Translations under genes and position numbers: made by a program
Assembly: GCA_046704385.1 (NCBI GenBank)
Contig: JBJKSB010000081.1
Coordinates: 1-52,124 of the forward strand
Direction: 5' to 3'
DNA: 52,124 bases
From: GH45 sp046704385
GTDB taxonomy: Bacteria > Bacteroidota > Bacteroidia > Bacteroidales > SZUA-534
Shown here: positions 25,112 through 33,610 of the stretch, in pieces
Layout of the letters: each line of letters begins with the position of its first letter
Position numbering within the stretch: the stretch's first letter is position 1
The notes under the pieces: model-generated
Told to the model about the DNA's origin: nothing
Database searches by the model: none
The model's input: the letters and a program-made list of their open reading frames with translations, nothing else

Positions 25112-25933
25112 ATGCAAAACTTAAATAACCATCTACAACAAAAATTATCAAGCCTTGAATCCTGGTTTAAGGGTTATGAAGGTTCAATTGTTGCTTTTTC
25201 AGGAGGAATTGATTCGACCTTGGTTCTTTACCTTGCCCGAAAATTCCAGGGTAAAGAAAATGCTGTTGGGGTAATTTCAAATTCTGAAAGCTTAAAACAA
25301 AAAGATTTTACTTTAGCACAGAACTTTTGTCTCCAATTCGACATTCATCTCGAAGTAATTAAAACACAAGAAATTGATGATGAACGTTACAGCCAAAATC
25401 CAATAAACCGTTGTTTCTTTTGTAAGGAACATTTATATACCGATTTAAGTGCTATTGCGGCAAAATATCCGGGATTCAAAGTATTAAACGGTGCCAATTT
25501 TGACGACCTGGGAGATTTTCGTCCGGGTATGGATGCTGCAAAAAAACTAAGTGTCCTTTCACCGATGATCGATTGCAAGATTACCAAAGAAGATATCAGA
25601 CAGATTGCACGGCATTTTGAATTACCCAACTGGGATAAACCGGCCAGTCCATGCCTGAGTTCACGCATGCCATACGGACATAAAGTAACACGTGAAAAAC
25701 TCTCACAAGTGGAATCGGCTGAAAATATTCTGAACGAATACGGTTTTGAAGATGTAAGAGTAAGGCATTTTGGTACGTATGGACGAATTGAAGTTAGAAA
25801 AGATGATTTACAAAAACTGAAACTGGTACAGGACGAAATAGTAAATAAAATTTCAGCCCTGGGATTTGATTCCGTTGAAGTGGATGATGAAGGGTTGGTT
25901 ACTGGGAAGTTGAACAGGGAAATTGGGAAATAG
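25112..25933 (+). CDS. larE: ATP-dependent sacrificial sulfur transferase LarE
   Basis: 273 residues from ATG 25112. The longer frame from 25037 is rejected because the best promoter lies inside it. The PP-loop FSGGIDSTL (residues 29-37) binds ATP. NRCFFCKEHLY (C101, C104) and PCLSSRMPYG (C181) supply three cysteines; the last aligns with the sulfur-donor cysteine of Lactobacillus LarE, and a three-cysteine LarE is known to hold an iron-sulfur cluster instead of being sacrificial. LarE thiolates the two carboxylates of the pyridinium mononucleotide made by LarB, giving the nickel-pincer precursor. It is the first of four genes; 163 bp with dispersed repeats separate it from larC. Confidence 0.93.
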   Translation: MQNLNNHLQQKLSSLESWFKGYEGSIVAFSGGIDSTLVLYLARKFQGKENAVGVISNSESLKQKDFTLAQNFCLQFDIHLEVIKTQEIDDERYSQNPINRCFFCKEHLYTDLSAIAAKYPGFKVLNGANFDDLGDFRPGMDAAKKLSVLSPMIDCKITKEDIRQIARHFELPNWDKPASPCLSSRMPYGHKVTREKLSQVESAENILNEYGFEDVRVRHFGTYGRIEVRKDDLQKLKLVQDEIVNKISALGFDSVEVDDEGLVTGKLNREIGK

Positions 25934-26012
25934 AAAGTTCATTTCGGCTTCGCTCAATGAACCGATCAGCAAACTATATCCAGACATCAAAGAACTTTAT
26001 ACCTTAGTACTA

Positions 26013-26063
26013 TGCAACCTGGAACCCAAATAAGCACATTGACTAATGGTCTAATGAGCACAT
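26013..26063 (+). repeat. Dispersed repeat (AACCTG plus AATnAGCACATTG type)
   Basis: aataagcacattgactaatg (26029-26048), then gtctaatgagcacat to 26063, matches 38669-38703 with five differences over 35 bp, and 28451-28475 carries a shortened version. tgcaacctggaaccc (26013-26027) just upstream corresponds to the AACCTGnAACC block at 38610-38665. It lies between larE and larC and may stem from intergenic repeat spread rather than local control. Confidence 0.55.
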
Positions 26064-26096
26064 AAACTAATAATAAACAATATACAGAACTAAAAC

Positions 26097-27281
26097 ATGC
26101 GCATATTATTTTACGATTGTTTTGCCGGCATTAGCGGAGACATGAACCTGGGGGCACTCATTGACCTGGGTGTTGATCCTGATTATCTGACCAACGAACT
26201 GGGCAAACTTAATATTGACGGTTTTAAGCTTAAAATAAAAACTGATACCCGAAGAGGAATTACCGGCACTCTGGCTACCGTGGTAATAAAAAATAAGAAC
26301 AATGAAAAGCACCGCCATTTGAGGCATATACATGAATTAGTAAATGCTAGTACGCTCTCTGAAAACGTAAAAAAAACCTCACTCGAAATATTTCAGCGAA
26401 TTGCTGAAGCCGAAGCCAAAGTCCACAATATAGAAATTCAGAAAGTACACTTTCATGAAGTCGGGGCTCTTGATTCTATCGCCGATATTGTAGGAGCAGC
26501 CATTTGTCTCGACTATTTAAAAGTTGATAAAGTAATGTCGTCACCCATTCAATTGGGAGGCGGAACCGTAAAATGTGCACATGGTATAATGCCTGTACCG
26601 GCACCAGCCACAGCTTTAATCGTTGAAAATATTCCGGTGAAAAGCGGGCTGGTAAATCATGAGGCTACCACGCCCACCGGAGCAGCTATTTTAGCAGCTA
26701 CCGTTGACGACTATACTGAAAGCATCAATATACCTATAGCAAAAACGGCATATGGCATAGGACAACGTGATGTATCTGAAGTTCCTAATGTGCTTAGGGT
26801 TTATTTACTTGAACCAAAAAGCGACGAAAAAAATATAAGTAAAGAAATTGCCACGGTTTTGGAATGTAATATTGATGATATGAAACCTGAGCATTTTGAA
26901 TTTTTACAGGATAAATTATTTGAACTAGGAGCAAGTGATGTGTGGTTCTCCCCTATTGTAATGAAAAAATCGCGTCCGGCTACAATGGTTTCTGTTTTGT
27001 GTAGCCCGGACAAAAGCGAAATTATGAAATCAGTGATTTTTGAAAACAGCACCACGCTGGGGATTCGTGAAACATCCATCATTAAAAATTTACTGGAAAG
27101 AACAGAAAAAATAGTTGAGACAAAATATGGCAAAGTAAGAGTTAAGGAGTGTCACCCAAATTCCACCGGGATAAAATTTAAAGCGGAATTTGATGATTGT
27201 AAAACCTTAGCTATAAAACATAACATTCCTGTTTCAGAAATTGAAAACGAAGTTATAGCAAAACAATTACATGGAAATTAA
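26097..27281 (+). CDS. larC: Nickel-pincer cofactor nickel insertase LarC
   Basis: 394 residues in one uninterrupted frame, unlike Lactobacillus larC, which needs a ribosomal frameshift. Signatures: MRILFYDCFAGISGDMNLGALIDLG at the N-terminus, a His-rich patch KHRHLRHIHEL (about 64-74), KVHFHEVGALDSIADIVGAAI (about 121-141) and ECNIDDMKPEHFEFLQD (about 261-277). LarC uses CTP to insert nickel into the dithiolated pyridinium mononucleotide. Cytosolic. Its last 11 bp overlap larB, so the two are translationally coupled. Confidence 0.93.
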   Translation: MRILFYDCFAGISGDMNLGALIDLGVDPDYLTNELGKLNIDGFKLKIKTDTRRGITGTLATVVIKNKNNEKHRHLRHIHELVNASTLSENVKKTSLEIFQRIAEAEAKVHNIEIQKVHFHEVGALDSIADIVGAAICLDYLKVDKVMSSPIQLGGGTVKCAHGIMPVPAPATALIVENIPVKSGLVNHEATTPTGAAILAATVDDYTESINIPIAKTAYGIGQRDVSEVPNVLRVYLLEPKSDEKNISKEIATVLECNIDDMKPEHFEFLQDKLFELGASDVWFSPIVMKKSRPATMVSVLCSPDKSEIMKSVIFENSTTLGIRETSIIKNLLERTEKIVETKYGKVRVKECHPNSTGIKFKAEFDDCKTLAIKHNIPVSEIENEVIAKQLHGN

Positions 27282-28008
27282 AGATATTCTTGATCATTAC
27301 AAAAACGGGGATTTAAACCTGACTGATGCCTTGCAACAACTATCCGGCAAGGGTATCGAAGAAATGGGTTTTGCCACCATCGACACCGACAGGTTACGCC
27401 GGACAGGGATACCCGAGGTCATTTATGCTGCTGGTAAAACCACGGAACAAGTCACTCAAATTGCCGAACGGATGTTCAAAAACGGGATTGATATTCTGGC
27501 AACCCGGGCAACCCAAGAGATGTTTGATTCCATAAAAAAACTTATACCGCATGCCATTTATAATCCTCTGGCAAAAACTATTATCTATAAGCATAAAAAA
27601 AATAGTTATAACAAAGGATACATTGCTGTGGTTGCCGCCGGAACTTCTGATCTGCCAGTAGCTGAAGAAGCAGTAGAAACTGCACGATTCCTGAATAACA
27701 AAGTTGAAGCCGTATACGATGTTGGTGTTGCCGGAGTGCACCGGCTATTTCACAAATTGGATATCATACAAAATGCACGGATAATAATTGCCGTAGCTGG
27801 CATGGAAGGTGCGCTGGCCAGTGTAATTGGAGGACTTGTAAACAAACCTGTTATTGGAGTACCTACCAGTGTAGGTTATGGTGCCAATTTTGGAGGACTT
27901 TCAGCATTATTATCGATGCTTAACAGTTGTGCAAGCGGAATAAGTGTGGTTAATATCGACAACGGATTTGGAGCCGCCTGCCAGGCACACTTAATAAATC
28001 AACTTTAA
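27271..28008 (+). CDS. larB: Pyridinium-3,5-biscarboxylic acid mononucleotide synthase LarB
   Basis: 245 residues. N-terminal DALQQLSGKGIEEMGFATIDTDRLRRTGIPEVIYAAGKT, then the AIR-carboxylase-like (PurE-type) domain: GYIAVVAAGTSDLPVAEEAVETARFLNN, VYDVGVAGVHRLFHKLD, ARIIIAVAGMEGALASVIGGLV and PVIGVPTSVGYGANFGGLSALLSMLNSCASGISVVNIDNG. LarB carboxylates and hydrolyses nicotinic acid adenine dinucleotide to start nickel-pincer-nucleotide synthesis. The overlap with larC and the 10-bp gap to nikR mean a single transcript. Confidence 0.93.
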   Translation: MEIKDILDHYKNGDLNLTDALQQLSGKGIEEMGFATIDTDRLRRTGIPEVIYAAGKTTEQVTQIAERMFKNGIDILATRATQEMFDSIKKLIPHAIYNPLAKTIIYKHKKNSYNKGYIAVVAAGTSDLPVAEEAVETARFLNNKVEAVYDVGVAGVHRLFHKLDIIQNARIIIAVAGMEGALASVIGGLVNKPVIGVPTSVGYGANFGGLSALLSMLNSCASGISVVNIDNGFGAACQAHLINQL

Positions 28009-28018
28009 TTAAATTATC

Positions 28019-28420
28019 ATGGCTGTCAAAAGATTTGGAGTTTCACTCGAAGAAGATTTACTCGTTGATCTTGACGAAATTGTAAAAAACCAACGATTTC
28101 CAAACCGTTCAAGAGCTATAAGGCATTTAATAAAAAATCATAAAATAATAAATAATGTTGATGATAACCAACAAGTGACAGGTGCCATCGTGTTGGTTTA
28201 CGACCATCAGATTTCGCGTTTACATAGTGAAATTGCAGCCTTGCAACACGAATATAATTGTATGGTACTTTCGAGCCAGCACATTCACCTCGATGAAAAA
28301 AATTGCATCGAAACCATTGCAGTCCGCGGCACAGCAAAAAATGTAATCAAACTCAGCAACAAACTGTTAGCTATTAAAGATATAAGGCACGGTAATTTGG
28401 TAGTATCAACCATTGAATAA
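28019..28420 (+). CDS. nikR: Nickel-responsive regulator NikR
   Basis: 133 residues, full length. Residues 2-45 are a ribbon-helix-helix (KRFGVSLEEDLLVDLDEIVK, RFPNRSRAIRHLIKNH). The ACT-type nickel domain has H77, H88, H90 and C96 (in HEYN and SSQHIHLDEKNC), equivalent to the four nickel ligands of E. coli NikR. Nickel-bound NikR binds a palindromic operator and represses nickel uptake or use. Placed last in the lar operon, it gives the pathway a nickel sensor; it may act on the 24975-25001 palindrome or on nickel transport genes elsewhere. Confidence 0.93.
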   Translation: MAVKRFGVSLEEDLLVDLDEIVKNQRFPNRSRAIRHLIKNHKIINNVDDNQQVTGAIVLVYDHQISRLHSEIAALQHEYNCMVLSSQHIHLDEKNCIETIAVRGTAKNVIKLSNKLLAIKDIRHGNLVVSTIE

Positions 28421-28450
28421 ATTGGAATTTTGTTAATGTGCTGATGAGTT

Positions 28451-28475
28451 AATGAGCACATTGACTAATGAGCAC
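28451..28475 (+). repeat. Short dispersed repeat, AATGAGCAC type
   Basis: aatgagcac, attgact, then aatgagcac in tandem-like array, directly after nikR and before the convergent TPR gene. It is a shortened member of the family at 26029-26063 and 38669-38703. Confidence 0.5.
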
Positions 28476-28476
28476 C

Positions 28477-29700
28477 TCACCTTCCCTGGCAGTAACTCCT
28501 TATCTCATCATCGGCCTTCATATACTTATGGGTAAAGGCCTTTTGAAAATCCTGACAAGCCTGATCGGCTTTGTGCTGCATTTTCCTGGTAATACCTCTC
28601 AGATAATATAACTCACCATCAAAGGGTTTGAAATCGAGCGCCATGGTGTAATCTCTTTCAGCAAATTCCCAATCGCCGGTATTTTGAAATACCTTTCCCC
28701 TAAGAATATATATTTCAGGATCGTACTTGTCAATAATAATGCATTTATTAAATACCTTCAATGCCTCCTGGTACTCTTCTGCCTCACTATAAATTTCACC
28801 TGCCAGTTTATAAATATCGAAATCAGGAACCAAAGCCATTAACGATTTTAAAACCTTGCCGGCTTTATCAATCTCCTTGTTATGCAAATATGCTTTGGCT
28901 TCAAGAAAATAAAAATCAAGTTGGGTTGAATCCATTTTAATGGCAGTTCCGATACTTTTTAACGCTTTACGGGGTTTTCCCAGTTCAATTTCAATCCTGG
29001 CTTTTGTGGCATAAAATTCCGGGTATTGATCTCTTTTTTCAATAGCCGTATTTATAGAAATTAATGCATTCTCAGTCTCACCCAGTGCCAGGTATAAAAG
29101 CGCCTTAAGCTGAAATGCTTTTACCAGGCTTACACGTATTTCATTTAAATGATCAACTTCTTCCAATGCATCTTCATACTTGCCATGTTCATACAAATAC
29201 CAGGCATCTTCAAGCATTAAATCGTATTTGTTGTACCACTCTGTTTGCCAAAGGTTGATCCACTCTTTTGACTTTGCAACAGTATCAAAAGCATGATTCG
29301 ATTTAATAGTCCTCTGCATCAACCTGTCCCTGGACTCCAGGTGAGCTCGTAAATATTTTACCGATAAAGCAGGTTTCCCTAAAACAGCATAACATTCAGC
29401 CAATTCATAGTTAGCAAGCGTGGGATTTTTTGAATTAATCTCTACGAGAATATTGGCTGCCTGCTTATATTCCTTAAGATTATAATAAGCCTTTCCAAGT
29501 TCTAATTGCACATTCTGATCATCTCCAGGAAAAGTATGTGATTTATAAAAATCAATCGCCTTTTCAGGAGTACCTTTCTGGTTATAAGTTTTTAGAACCA
29601 ACAAGTAGTTAGAAGCCAGATCCTGTGAATTAACATGCGTTGAGAGCAACAACATTAAAATTACTAAAAATGTACATCTTTGATATTTAAAACTAATCAT
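28477..29700 (-). CDS. Exported TPR-repeat protein
   Basis: 407 residues from ATG 29700, which overlaps the previous stop by 8 bp and has GGAG seven bases upstream; the longer frame from 29736 lies inside the upstream gene. A signal peptide (CTFLVILMLLLSTHVNSQ) is followed by at least seven TPR-like helical pairs, for example VQLELGKAYYNLKEYKQAANIL, AFQLKALLYLALGETENALIS, EFYATKARIEIELGKPRKALKS, EIYILRGKVFQNTGDWEFAERDY and ELYYLRGITRKMQHKADQACQDF. Likely a periplasmic scaffold. Last gene of a three-gene operon with the T9SS type B protein and the DUF6702 gene. Confidence 0.82.
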   Translation of the reverse strand: MISFKYQRCTFLVILMLLLSTHVNSQDLASNYLLVLKTYNQKGTPEKAIDFYKSHTFPGDDQNVQLELGKAYYNLKEYKQAANILVEINSKNPTLANYELAECYAVLGKPALSVKYLRAHLESRDRLMQRTIKSNHAFDTVAKSKEWINLWQTEWYNKYDLMLEDAWYLYEHGKYEDALEEVDHLNEIRVSLVKAFQLKALLYLALGETENALISINTAIEKRDQYPEFYATKARIEIELGKPRKALKSIGTAIKMDSTQLDFYFLEAKAYLHNKEIDKAGKVLKSLMALVPDFDIYKLAGEIYSEAEEYQEALKVFNKCIIIDKYDPEIYILRGKVFQNTGDWEFAERDYTMALDFKPFDGELYYLRGITRKMQHKADQACQDFQKAFTHKYMKADDEIRSYCQGR

Positions 29701-32311
29701 GGGCAGCTCCTCCCTTATCGTAAAAAATATGTACAAATCCTGTTAAAGTACGATGTTCAATACCAGAAATCCTTCTTTCAAAAACTGTACATACATAATA
29801 ATAAACCCCGGGTTCAAGTAACTTTTTGGTTTGCATGCTTTTCCCATCCCAGTTAATATGTGGATCGGTGGTTTGAAATACCAGATTTCCCCATCGTGAA
29901 TACATCTTTAAATCGATACTTTCCACATACTTATCAATAACTGCAGGAGGTGTAATGGGTATAAACAGATCATGAATCTGATCACCATTGGGTGAAAAAA
30001 CATTGGGTAATTCATAGTAGGTACAATTATCAACACAGGCAATATTCGAAAATTTACTTTCATTTAGATTTGAATCGACGGCCGTTACAGCATAACAGCC
30101 TGCAACCGATTCACCCAAAAAATGATTATATGAAAGCGTATCGGGATTTAGCACAGAATCGATTAATACAAATTGACTCTCAAAACTTGTGGCAGCATAA
30201 ATAAAATATTTCGATATATCAAGCGGTGAGCTGTTTAGTGCCCACTGGAGCGTATTTATATAATTTTCACAATTCGATTCCACAGAAAGTGTCACTGGTT
30301 TGGGTGCCAGTGAATCAATGGGCATACCACAAGCCCTGTGCGAATAATTAACCAGGGGTTTTAAAATATCTGGTAAATCGTATTTCCCGATACTTTTAAC
30401 ACCATAGCAATATTCCAACCCGTTCTTAACATTTTGATCGGTATACGAATCGGTATTTGATACGCCGATGCTATCAAAATCAGTTTGTCCCGGATCCTTT
30501 CTGTAAACCACATAATTGTAATTGTTCCAGGGCGTATTCTGATCAAATGCAATATCTAATTCATGATTAGAACCAACTACTGAAGGGAAAATACTACTTG
30601 CAGTCATCGGGAATTCAGTCAATCCGTTATTGTTATGAATTTCAACCCGGTAACTATAGCCCTGGCTGACGGTGTTAATACCATCATCGTAATAAATGGT
30701 GTCTGCATCAAAATCATACAAGGTATCAATAGCTTTGTAGTCATTGCCCCAAATACCATTTGCCCTTTTAATAACATAAATCAGTTTGCCGGCATATTTT
30801 GCTGTATCAAAATCAATAGGTTTCGACCACGCCAGGTAAATCTCGCCATCCTTTTCATCGTGGTTCGTTACACTCACATTTGTAATGATGGGAGTACCAC
30901 GCACAAGTTCCCCACAGGCCTCATTTGAAGCTTTACCCTCAAGTCCACCTGGAAATACAGCTGTAATCATGTAGCAGTATTGAAAACCCTGGTTAAGCCC
31001 TTGCTGATTATTATCGTCAACAAACGTGGTAGCCGTATTATCATCCACAGTAGCTATTAATTTATAACCCGTATAGGCAGGTACCCCGGTTTCACATTTA
31101 TCGGGTGTAAAACCATACGGACTTGTACTTCTGTAGATATTAAAACCTTTGTGGTAGTCGCAGGGATAAGCATCCCAACTCAGGTACATACTGTTGTTGG
31201 TCGGAGCCAGCTGCAGATTTTTAGGGGGAGCCCCCACTACGGTCACATCCACATTGATTTGGTCGACCAGGTTAACTTCTGCATTATTATCAGTAGCTTT
31301 AAAAACCACCTGGTAGGGTTGTTTTCGCACATGAAAACATTCGGTTTGCCATTTAAATGTTCCTGTAACCACACCCAACGATGGGGTAGAAATAAAAACA
31401 GCCGGAGTATCCACCTGAAAAGCGCCACCTGTCGCAGTCAGGGTTATAGTTTCATCGGCACTATCACGGGCAGTCACATTAAACTGAAGTAATTCACCAG
31501 CCACGGTGCATACCGGAGGAACTGTATCGAATACCGGAGGAGTATTTTTGGTGTCGTACACTTCAATTTGCATATCACGGGTTATTTGCCCGATTTTTAT
31601 TCCTTTTCGCCATTCAATAATATGAAAAGCCACATTATAAGCACCCGCTTTCATTGGGGTATTCCAAACCAGGTTACCAACTACCGGATCAATATAAATA
31701 GGTTCATATTTTGAGGGCGGAAATTCATAATTAGGAATTGGATCGCCATTTTCGCCAGTACAAATAGTCATTTCGTAACTTAAACTGTCGCCATCCGGAT
31801 CGTAGGCTGCGGGATTATGTATAAATATCTGGTTAACAGCGGCTTTATCCACTGGCGGATTTAATAATATAGGTGTATTATTGAAACCCAGCGCCGGGTT
31901 AATTTGCAAAATGGTTTTAATTGAAAAAACAGTCATCACAGAGTTAGGGATATTTTGTACCCCCTCGTTACGGTTTGGATCCTCCACTAAAATCTGAAAG
32001 GTAGAGGCACCTGCATAGGTATGAGTCCCTTTATAAATATTTTTCCGATAGTAGTCGGGCAGATCATAATAAACTATCCGATCAATAACAGAATAAGTAC
32101 CATCGCCCCACTGGATTTCTAATTGAGGTCTGTCGGCCGGCATAATTCCATCGCTGGTAGGTTTGGTATTTGTAAAAGTAATTACAGTAAACTCGAAGGT
32201 ATAATCTGATATCTGTTTATAGGTAATTTCACCTGCCCGGTTATGAGTAGCATAACTTAAATGCCCCAATAAAAGGAAGGTGATTAATATAATGCCTGTT
32301 TTTTTTAGCAT
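29693..32311 (-). CDS. T9SS type B (gliding-motility C-terminal) surface protein
   Basis: 872 residues with a signal peptide (GIILITFLLLGHLSYA). The N-terminal region HNRAGEITYKQISDYTFEFTVITFTN is that of large Bacteroidota surface proteins with PKD-like repeats, and fibronectin-like domains follow (NLQLAPTNNSMYLSWDAYP, GFNIYRSTSPYGF, CYMITAVFPGG). The last about 90 residues, ELPNVFSPNGDQIHDLFIP, KMYSRWGNLVFQT, WDGKSMQTKKLLEPGVYYYV, form the gliding-motility type B sorting domain, so it is exported by T9SS and may be an adhesin or fibre. It is 12 bp downstream of the DUF6702 gene and overlaps the TPR gene by 8 bp. Confidence 0.87.
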   Translation of the reverse strand: MLKKTGIILITFLLLGHLSYATHNRAGEITYKQISDYTFEFTVITFTNTKPTSDGIMPADRPQLEIQWGDGTYSVIDRIVYYDLPDYYRKNIYKGTHTYAGASTFQILVEDPNRNEGVQNIPNSVMTVFSIKTILQINPALGFNNTPILLNPPVDKAAVNQIFIHNPAAYDPDGDSLSYEMTICTGENGDPIPNYEFPPSKYEPIYIDPVVGNLVWNTPMKAGAYNVAFHIIEWRKGIKIGQITRDMQIEVYDTKNTPPVFDTVPPVCTVAGELLQFNVTARDSADETITLTATGGAFQVDTPAVFISTPSLGVVTGTFKWQTECFHVRKQPYQVVFKATDNNAEVNLVDQINVDVTVVGAPPKNLQLAPTNNSMYLSWDAYPCDYHKGFNIYRSTSPYGFTPDKCETGVPAYTGYKLIATVDDNTATTFVDDNNQQGLNQGFQYCYMITAVFPGGLEGKASNEACGELVRGTPIITNVSVTNHDEKDGEIYLAWSKPIDFDTAKYAGKLIYVIKRANGIWGNDYKAIDTLYDFDADTIYYDDGINTVSQGYSYRVEIHNNNGLTEFPMTASSIFPSVVGSNHELDIAFDQNTPWNNYNYVVYRKDPGQTDFDSIGVSNTDSYTDQNVKNGLEYCYGVKSIGKYDLPDILKPLVNYSHRACGMPIDSLAPKPVTLSVESNCENYINTLQWALNSSPLDISKYFIYAATSFESQFVLIDSVLNPDTLSYNHFLGESVAGCYAVTAVDSNLNESKFSNIACVDNCTYYELPNVFSPNGDQIHDLFIPITPPAVIDKYVESIDLKMYSRWGNLVFQTTDPHINWDGKSMQTKKLLEPGVYYYVCTVFERRISGIEHRTLTGFVHIFYDKGGAAHD

Positions 32312-32323
32312 TTTATCGATGAA

Positions 32324-32824
32324 TTAGGGTGTTAAAGTTATACTTTTTTTAGTATCACCGGGTACAAATTCCAAACCAGTTTCATCACCATTGATACTCA
32401 CAATTACCATATTCTTCTGGTCGTTGTACTTGTCCATAAATATAGAATTTTCAATAGTCAACCCTTTTGGTTTTTTATTTAAAGGACTTTCAAAAAACAA
32501 CCATACCGAAAGGTCATCCTTTTCTTTACGGATGTAATTCAATCTAATCCTGGAATCGTTATCAAAAAGCTGAAACCCGGCATTCATAAAATCAACAATC
32601 TGCTTTTTCTCAAGCGTAGGGTCCACCATTTCCTGCGAGTCTGAAATATTTGAATTATTCAAAACATTTAATCGAAATTCATCGGCAAATAACCGAACTG
32701 CCACCTTAATTGAATCGTTGTTAATATCTATATTGGTGATAGTCAAATGCAAAGGATGTGCCATAACAGTGACTGACATCCTTAAAAAAACGATAATGAG
32801 TGCATATTTAATTAAGCGTGACAT
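32324..32824 (-). CDS. DUF6702-family exported protein
   Basis: 166 residues; signal peptide MSRLIKYALIIVFLRMSVTVMA followed by HPLHLTITNIDINND, the opening typical of DUF6702, where a conserved HP-x-H begins the mature protein. Probably periplasmic; role unknown. It is the first gene of the operon with the T9SS type B and TPR genes. Confidence 0.7.
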   Translation of the reverse strand: MSRLIKYALIIVFLRMSVTVMAHPLHLTITNIDINNDSIKVAVRLFADEFRLNVLNNSNISDSQEMVDPTLEKKQIVDFMNAGFQLFDNDSRIRLNYIRKEKDDLSVWLFFESPLNKKPKGLTIENSIFMDKYNDQKNMVIVSINGDETGLEFVPGDTKKSITLTP

Positions 32825-33001
32825 ACCACAAAAATAGCAATAATTATAAGCGACCGGAAAGGTTAGAACATTATTATTATTCTGAAATGGTTAAAATAAA
32901 TTTCTTAACACATATCTGTTATTGATTTCTCAAATATTTAATTAATTTTATATCCAATTATTAACGATTTGCTATTAACTACTAATTTAAAATTTACTAT
33001 T

Positions 33002-33538
33002 ATGGAAAAGAAATTGAGGCGTTTTTTTATTGTGCTTTTTTTGGGGTTATCCGTTGGTTTGATGACCAGTTGTACAAAAGACAATAACGGTGATGTTAAT
33101 TCCGCCAACCTTGTGGGAAAATGGACTGTAAGTAGTCAAACTATTGACATTACAATTAATGACCAACCTATTATGGATTATTTGACAGGTACAATGGGTC
33201 TTACCCAGGATCTGGCTCAGAGCTTTAGTGATGCTATGACTTCATCAGAAGGGGGAACTCCAACCGGTTATGTAGAGATTAAAGATGATGGAACCTATAG
33301 TTCAACCATGGGTTTGGATGCAGGGGCACCTGCTGAAACCGGCACATGGGAATTATCTTCCGATGGAAAAACACTTACCCTGGATAAAGGAACAGAAAAT
33401 GAAGGAACCGCTGAAATTACAACTTTAACCAGTTCTAAACTGGTAATGATTGTTTCAGATGAGCAATCCCAAGACATCAATCAGGATGGAACAGATGAAA
33501 CTTTAAAATTCTCTATTACACTTGAGATGACTAAATAG
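33002..33538 (+). CDS. Lipocalin-like lipoprotein
   Basis: 178 residues from ATG 33002; the start at 32969 would put 11 extra residues before the signal peptide. The signal (KLRRFFIVLFLGLSVGLMTSC) ends in a lipobox Cys at residue 23. The mature part NLVGKWTVSSQTIDITIN, TGYVEIKDDGTYSSTMG, TGTWELSSDGKTLTL is an antiparallel beta domain of the lipocalin-like kind common in Bacteroidota lipoproteins. Ligand unknown. It is monocistronic, ending at a good terminator. Confidence 0.75.
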   Translation: MEKKLRRFFIVLFLGLSVGLMTSCTKDNNGDVNSANLVGKWTVSSQTIDITINDQPIMDYLTGTMGLTQDLAQSFSDAMTSSEGGTPTGYVEIKDDGTYSSTMGLDAGAPAETGTWELSSDGKTLTLDKGTENEGTAEITTLTSSKLVMIVSDEQSQDINQDGTDETLKFSITLEMTK

Positions 33539-33557
33539 AAGGTTGATTTATTATAAA

Positions 33558-33590
33558 ATAAAGGCTGAACATTATGTTTCAGCCTTTTTT
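33558..33590. terminator. Terminator, possibly bidirectional, between convergent genes
   Basis: aaaggctgaa (33560-33569) and ttcagccttt (33578-33587) with 8-base loop, followed by a T run on the plus strand and preceded by A-rich bases. It ends the lipocalin-like gene and may also serve the convergent PEP carboxylase gene. Confidence 0.85.
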
Positions 33591-33610
33591 GTACATAATC
33601 ATTAGGAATC

